From positions 1 to 7,668 of the forward strand of contig JAITCJ010000014.1 in assembly GCA_031283145.1 (NCBI GenBank): DNA of 7,668 bases, written 5' to 3'. The stretch's first letter is position 1. Every line of letters begins with the position of its first letter. Shown here piece after piece: positions 4,224 to 7,668 of the stretch. A program made the translations under genes and the position numbers. This stretch comes from Holophagales bacterium. Lineage in GTDB: Bacteria; Acidobacteriota; Holophagae; Holophagales; Holophagaceae. The notes below the pieces were generated by a model. That model ran no database searches. It was not told the DNA's origin and saw nothing but the letters and a program-made list of their open reading frames with translations.

Positions 4224-7200
4224 ATGACGGAAAGAAGCAAGATGACACTTGACGGCAACGAGGCGACCGCTTCGGTAGCTCATCGCACTAATGAGGTAAT
4301 CGCTATTTACCCGATTACCCCATCTTCTAATATGGGTGAGTTTTCAGATGAATGGAGCGCCCAGGGCAAGAAGAATATTTGGGGAACAATACCCGTTGTT
4401 GTGGAAATGCAGTCTGAGGCCGGGGCCGCCGGCGCGGTACACGGCGCGTTGCAAGCCGGAGCCTTGGCTACTTCGTTCACGGCTTCGCAGGGGTTGCTGC
4501 TCTTTATTCCCAATATGTACCTAATAGCCGGTGAATTGACGCCTTTTGTTCTGCACGTTTCGGCCCGCACTGTGGCTACGCACGCCCTTTCTATTTTCGG
4601 CGACCACGCCGATGTGATGGCTTGCCGTCAGACGGGCTTTGCCATGCTGTCTTCCGATGGCGTGCAATGCGCTCATGACTTCGCGCTGATCGCTCAGAGT
4701 TCAACCCTCCGCGGCAGAGTGCCTTTCCTGCACTTCTTTGATGGTTTCAGAACAAGCCACGAGGTCAACAAGATTGAAATACTGAACGATGACGATCTGC
4801 GCCATATGGTGACGGACGAGCTTGTGGAAGCCCATCGCAAACGCGCTCTGACGCCTGATAATCCGCAAATTCGCGGTACTGCCCAAAACCCCGACACTTT
4901 CTTCCAGGCCCGCGAAGCCTGCAATCCCTTCTATGCGGCCTGCCCGAATATTGTTCAGGAGGAAATGGACAAGTTTGCCAAGCTCACAGGCCGCCAGCAC
5001 AAACTGTTTGAGTACTACGGCGCGCCAGACGCCGACCGCGTGATTATCGGCATGGGTTCCGGCGTTGACACCATTCATGAATACGTTGATTGGGCCAATG
5101 GACGCGGCGAAAAGCTGGGCGTTCTCAAAGTCCGCCTGTACCGTCCATTCTCCATCAAACACTTTGTTCAGGCTCTGCCCGCCAGCGTCAAGAAGATATC
5201 CGTACTCGACCGCGTGAAAGAAGCGGGCGCGGCGGGTGATCCTCTGTACCTGGATGTCATTACCGCGCTGCGCGAAGCGCGTGAGGAGGGCCTGACCAAC
5301 CTTGATCCAAAGGTTCTGGCCGGACGCTATGGACTTTCAAGCAAAGAGTTCACACCCGGATGTATCCGCGCGGTTTATGAAAACATGACCGCAGCCAAAG
5401 CCGTTAACCACTTTGTAGTTGGAATAGTGGATGACGTCAGCGGTAACAGCCTGCCGGTTGATCCCGAATTTGACATTGAGCCTGACGATGTCAAACGCGC
5501 TATGTTCTATGGCTTAGGCTCTGACGGAACGGTGGGCGCCAACAAAAACTCCATTAAAATTATCGCGGAAGAAGCTGGTCTGTGCGGTCAGGGCTACTTT
5601 GTCTATGACTCCAAGAAAGCCGGCGCGGTCACGGTCAGCCATCTGCGCTTCGGGCCGAATCAGATTCGCTCCGCTTATCTCATCAAAAAGGCCAATTTTA
5701 TCGCCTGCCACCAGACTGAGTTCATACACAAATACGACATGTTGAGCCATGCGTCCGGAGGAGCTACTTTCCTTTTGAATACGCCCGTCAGCGCGGATAA
5801 GGCCTGGGATACCCTGCCCCGTGAAATGCAGGAGGCGCTGATCGCTAAGAAGATGAAATTCTATGTGATAGATGGCTACGAGGTTGGCCGCCAGACCGGC
5901 ATGGGCGTCCGCATCAACACCATCATGCAGACTTGCTTCTTCGCTATTTCCGGCGTACTGCCGAAAGATGAAGCCATCAAGCATATCAAGAAGTCCATTG
6001 AAAAGACCTACGGCAAAAAAGGCGAAGCTGTTGTAAAGAAGAACTTTGAAGCCGTGGATCACACGCTGACCCATCTGCATGAGGTCGCGGTACCCTCCGC
6101 CGTTACCGCTACTCATTGCCGGCCCCAGTTTGTCAGTGATAAAGCGCCGGAATTTGTGAAGAGCGTTCTCTCGGTGATGATGGCCGGCAATGGCGATTCG
6201 CTGCCTGTAAGCGTTTTCCCCGTTGATGGTACGTATCCGACAGCCACCACTCAGTGGGAAAAGCGCTGTATCGCGTTGGATATTCCAACCTGGGAGGCTG
6301 ATATTTGCATTCAGTGCAACAAGTGCGCGCTGATCTGCCCCCACGCCGCCATCAGACCCAAGGTCTATACCCCCGGCGCGCTGGCGGGCGCTCCCGGAAC
6401 TTTCAAATCCGTTGATTACAAGGCCAATGATTACAAGGGGCAGAAGTACACAATCCAGGTTGCTCCAGAGGACTGCACGGGCTGCGGAATCTGCGTGAGC
6501 GCGTGTCCCGTCAAGGACAAGGCAAATCCGGACCGCAAGGCCATCAATATGGCTCCGCTTACACCGTTGCGCGAGTCCGAGGCTAAGAATTTTGAATTTT
6601 TCCTCACCCTGCCTGAAGTTGATCGCGCTACAGTCAAGCAGGACGTAAAGGGCAGTCAGTTCTTGCAGCCGTTGTTTGAGTACAGCGGCGCTTGCGCCGG
6701 ATGCGGCGAGACTCCGTACGTCAAACTGCTCACCCAGTTATTCGGCGATCGCGCCCTGATTGGCAACGCTACGGGCTGTTCATCTATTTACGGCGGCAAC
6801 CTGCCGACTACGCCGTATGCCAAAAACTCCGATGGGCGCGGGCCGACATGGTCGAACAGCTTGTTTGAGGACAACGCTGAGTTTGGCTTCGGAATGCGCC
6901 TTGCCATTGACAAGCACAGAGAACAGGCGATTGAATTGCTTAGCAAACTCTCAGGTAAGATTGGAGACGAGCTTGCCGCCGGATTGGTCAATGCCGATCA
7001 GACCACGGAAGCGGGCATTCGCTCTCAGCGCGAGCGCGTCGCCGCTCTTAAACAAAAACTGCAAGCCATTGGCACGCCGGAGGCCAAGTGGCTCGGCGCG
7101 ATTGCCGATTATCTGGTCAAGAAGAGCGTCTGGGTGGTTGGCGGCGACGGCTGGGCGTACGACATCGGCTATGGCGGCTTGGACCACGTCATTGCCGCCG

Positions 7201-7668
7201 GCCGCAATGTAAACCTGCTGGTGCTTGATACGGAAGTCTATTCCAACACTGGCGGTCAGGCGTCCAAGTCAACCCCGATTGGCGCGGGCGCTAAGTTCGC
7301 CATGGCCGGCAAGAGCCAGCCCAAGAAAGACCTGGGCATGATAGCTATGGCCTATGGAAATGTGTATGTCGCCAAGGTAGCCATAGGCGCTAAGGACGCG
7401 CAGACGGTCAAGGCTTTCATTGAAGCCGAGAGCTATGACGGTCCAAGCGTCATACTTGCCTACAGCCACTGCATCGCCCACGGCTTTGATTTGATCAATG
7501 GCTGCGAGCAGCAGAAACTGGCGGTTGACAGCGCCCACTGGCCGCTCTACCGCTTTGACCCGCGCAGGGTTGAACAGGGTCTGCCGCCTCTCCAGATGGA
7601 TTCTTCCGAACCCAGGACAGACCTGGCCTCCTATGTCCGCAACGAAACGCGCTACCGCATGATTGAAC
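4224..7668 (+). CDS. nifJ: Pyruvate:ferredoxin (flavodoxin) oxidoreductase, single-chain; C-terminus cut by the window edge
   Basis: The frame is open for 1148 codons from ATG 4224 (GAGGAG at 4211-4216) to the window edge. Single-chain PFORs are about 1170-1230 residues, so only the tail is missing. The enzyme oxidises pyruvate and CoA to acetyl-CoA and CO2 in the cytoplasm and reduces ferredoxin or flavodoxin. Domain I has YPITPSS (Thr32) and EMQSEAGAAGA (Glu65, the likely TPP-activating Glu). The CoA-side and gamma domains follow, with GLGSDGTVGANKNSIK. Two 4Fe-4S motifs follow: Cys695, 698, 701 and 705 (CIQCNKCALICP), and Cys751, 754, 757 and 761 (CTGCGICVSACP). The third cluster uses Cys824, Cys827, Cys852 and Cys1083, with the same 28- and 231-residue intervals as Desulfovibrio africanus PFOR. 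TPP/Mg binding is GDGWAYDIG (974-982) with Asn1008 in YSNTGGQ. No frameshift or missing ligand is seen. It is divergent from rubrerythrin. The TPP and cluster content excludes a split 2-oxoacid oxidoreductase subunit. Confidence 0.97.
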   Translation, partial: MTERSKMTLDGNEATASVAHRTNEVIAIYPITPSSNMGEFSDEWSAQGKKNIWGTIPVVVEMQSEAGAAGAVHGALQAGALATSFTASQGLLLFIPNMYLIAGELTPFVLHVSARTVATHALSIFGDHADVMACRQTGFAMLSSDGVQCAHDFALIAQSSTLRGRVPFLHFFDGFRTSHEVNKIEILNDDDLRHMVTDELVEAHRKRALTPDNPQIRGTAQNPDTFFQAREACNPFYAACPNIVQEEMDKFAKLTGRQHKLFEYYGAPDADRVIIGMGSGVDTIHEYVDWANGRGEKLGVLKVRLYRPFSIKHFVQALPASVKKISVLDRVKEAGAAGDPLYLDVITALREAREEGLTNLDPKVLAGRYGLSSKEFTPGCIRAVYENMTAAKAVNHFVVGIVDDVSGNSLPVDPEFDIEPDDVKRAMFYGLGSDGTVGANKNSIKIIAEEAGLCGQGYFVYDSKKAGAVTVSHLRFGPNQIRSAYLIKKANFIACHQTEFIHKYDMLSHASGGATFLLNTPVSADKAWDTLPREMQEALIAKKMKFYVIDGYEVGRQTGMGVRINTIMQTCFFAISGVLPKDEAIKHIKKSIEKTYGKKGEAVVKKNFEAVDHTLTHLHEVAVPSAVTATHCRPQFVSDKAPEFVKSVLSVMMAGNGDSLPVSVFPVDGTYPTATTQWEKRCIALDIPTWEADICIQCNKCALICPHAAIRPKVYTPGALAGAPGTFKSVDYKANDYKGQKYTIQVAPEDCTGCGICVSACPVKDKANPDRKAINMAPLTPLRESEAKNFEFFLTLPEVDRATVKQDVKGSQFLQPLFEYSGACAGCGETPYVKLLTQLFGDRALIGNATGCSSIYGGNLPTTPYAKNSDGRGPTWSNSLFEDNAEFGFGMRLAIDKHREQAIELLSKLSGKIGDELAAGLVNADQTTEAGIRSQRERVAALKQKLQAIGTPEAKWLGAIADYLVKKSVWVVGGDGWAYDIGYGGLDHVIAAGRNVNLLVLDTEVYSNTGGQASKSTPIGAGAKFAMAGKSQPKKDLGMIAMAYGNVYVAKVAIGAKDAQTVKAFIEAESYDGPSVILAYSHCIAHGFDLINGCEQQKLAVDSAHWPLYRFDPRRVEQGLPPLQMDSSEPRTDLASYVRNETRYRMIE

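Noticed and set aside
4088..4252. 54-codon upstream frame overlapping the nifJ start, considered as a regulatory leader peptide
   Set aside because: No ribosome-binding site, no runs of a regulatory codon, and no attenuator-like structure beside it.
4044..4283. 79-codon minus-strand frame covering the rbr-nifJ intergenic region
   Set aside because: It overlaps the nifJ ribosome site and start as well as the palindrome, and has no own ribosome site or family pattern.
4701..5162. 153-codon minus-strand frame inside nifJ
   Set aside because: Antisense shadow of PFOR domains I-II; no ribosome site or recognisable protein pattern.
5514..6344. 276-codon minus-strand frame inside nifJ
   Set aside because: It lies wholly opposite the PFOR coding frame, whose motifs and cluster cysteines are intact throughout. 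Long antisense frames are expected in such codon usage.
6760..7212. 150-codon plus-strand frame inside nifJ
   Set aside because: Out-of-frame reading of the PFOR TPP domain; Arg/Ala/Ser/Pro-rich composition typical of a shifted frame.

Overview
The window reads as chromosomal DNA of an anaerobic or microaerophilic diderm (Gram-negative-type) bacterium. Three things support this: a long pyruvate:ferredoxin oxidoreductase gene, a rubrerythrin, and a secreted protein ending in an outer-membrane beta-barrel C-terminus (...LLWRF). I cannot fix the phylum from sequence alone. All genes use the standard code. Base composition is uneven: the first large gene is clearly AT-richer than the outer-membrane protein gene.

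Layout, left to right. (1) Positions 1-115 look like the end of an IS5-type insertion sequence; the first 24 codons of its transposase lie on the minus strand (72 down to 1). (2) Directly beyond it, a large gene of unrecognised function (GTG at 181, end 2019) reads rightward. Its frame stays open back to the IS boundary, so it is probably a 3' remnant of a longer gene. It contains two colinear, diverged copies of a ~190-residue Trp-rich helical unit around a different central segment. (3) A 211-bp intergenic stretch dense in inverted repeats leads to an alkyltransferase-like DNA-repair protein (2231-2590) and then a small outer-membrane beta-barrel protein (2711-3265). (4) Rubrerythrin (3988-3410, minus strand) converges on the membrane-protein gene, with a hairpin between them. 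(5) A 235-bp divergent promoter region separates rubrerythrin from nifJ (start 4224), which runs off the right edge near its C-terminus.

The nifJ/rubrerythrin pairing makes sense: the oxidoreductase is oxygen-sensitive, and rubrerythrin removes peroxide using reduced ferredoxin/rubredoxin-type electrons.

The most interesting non-coding signal is a 34-bp palindrome with 13-8-13 geometry. It occurs once immediately before the alkyltransferase-like gene (2187-2220) and once between rubrerythrin and nifJ (4036-4069), each time followed on the plus strand by TATAAAA. It may be an operator shared by stress genes or a dispersed palindromic repeat. A second hairpin family (2038-2073 and 3355-3391) sits just 3' of genes.

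No stretch longer than 300 bases lacks a gene. No tRNA, rRNA, CRISPR array or prophage signal was seen.
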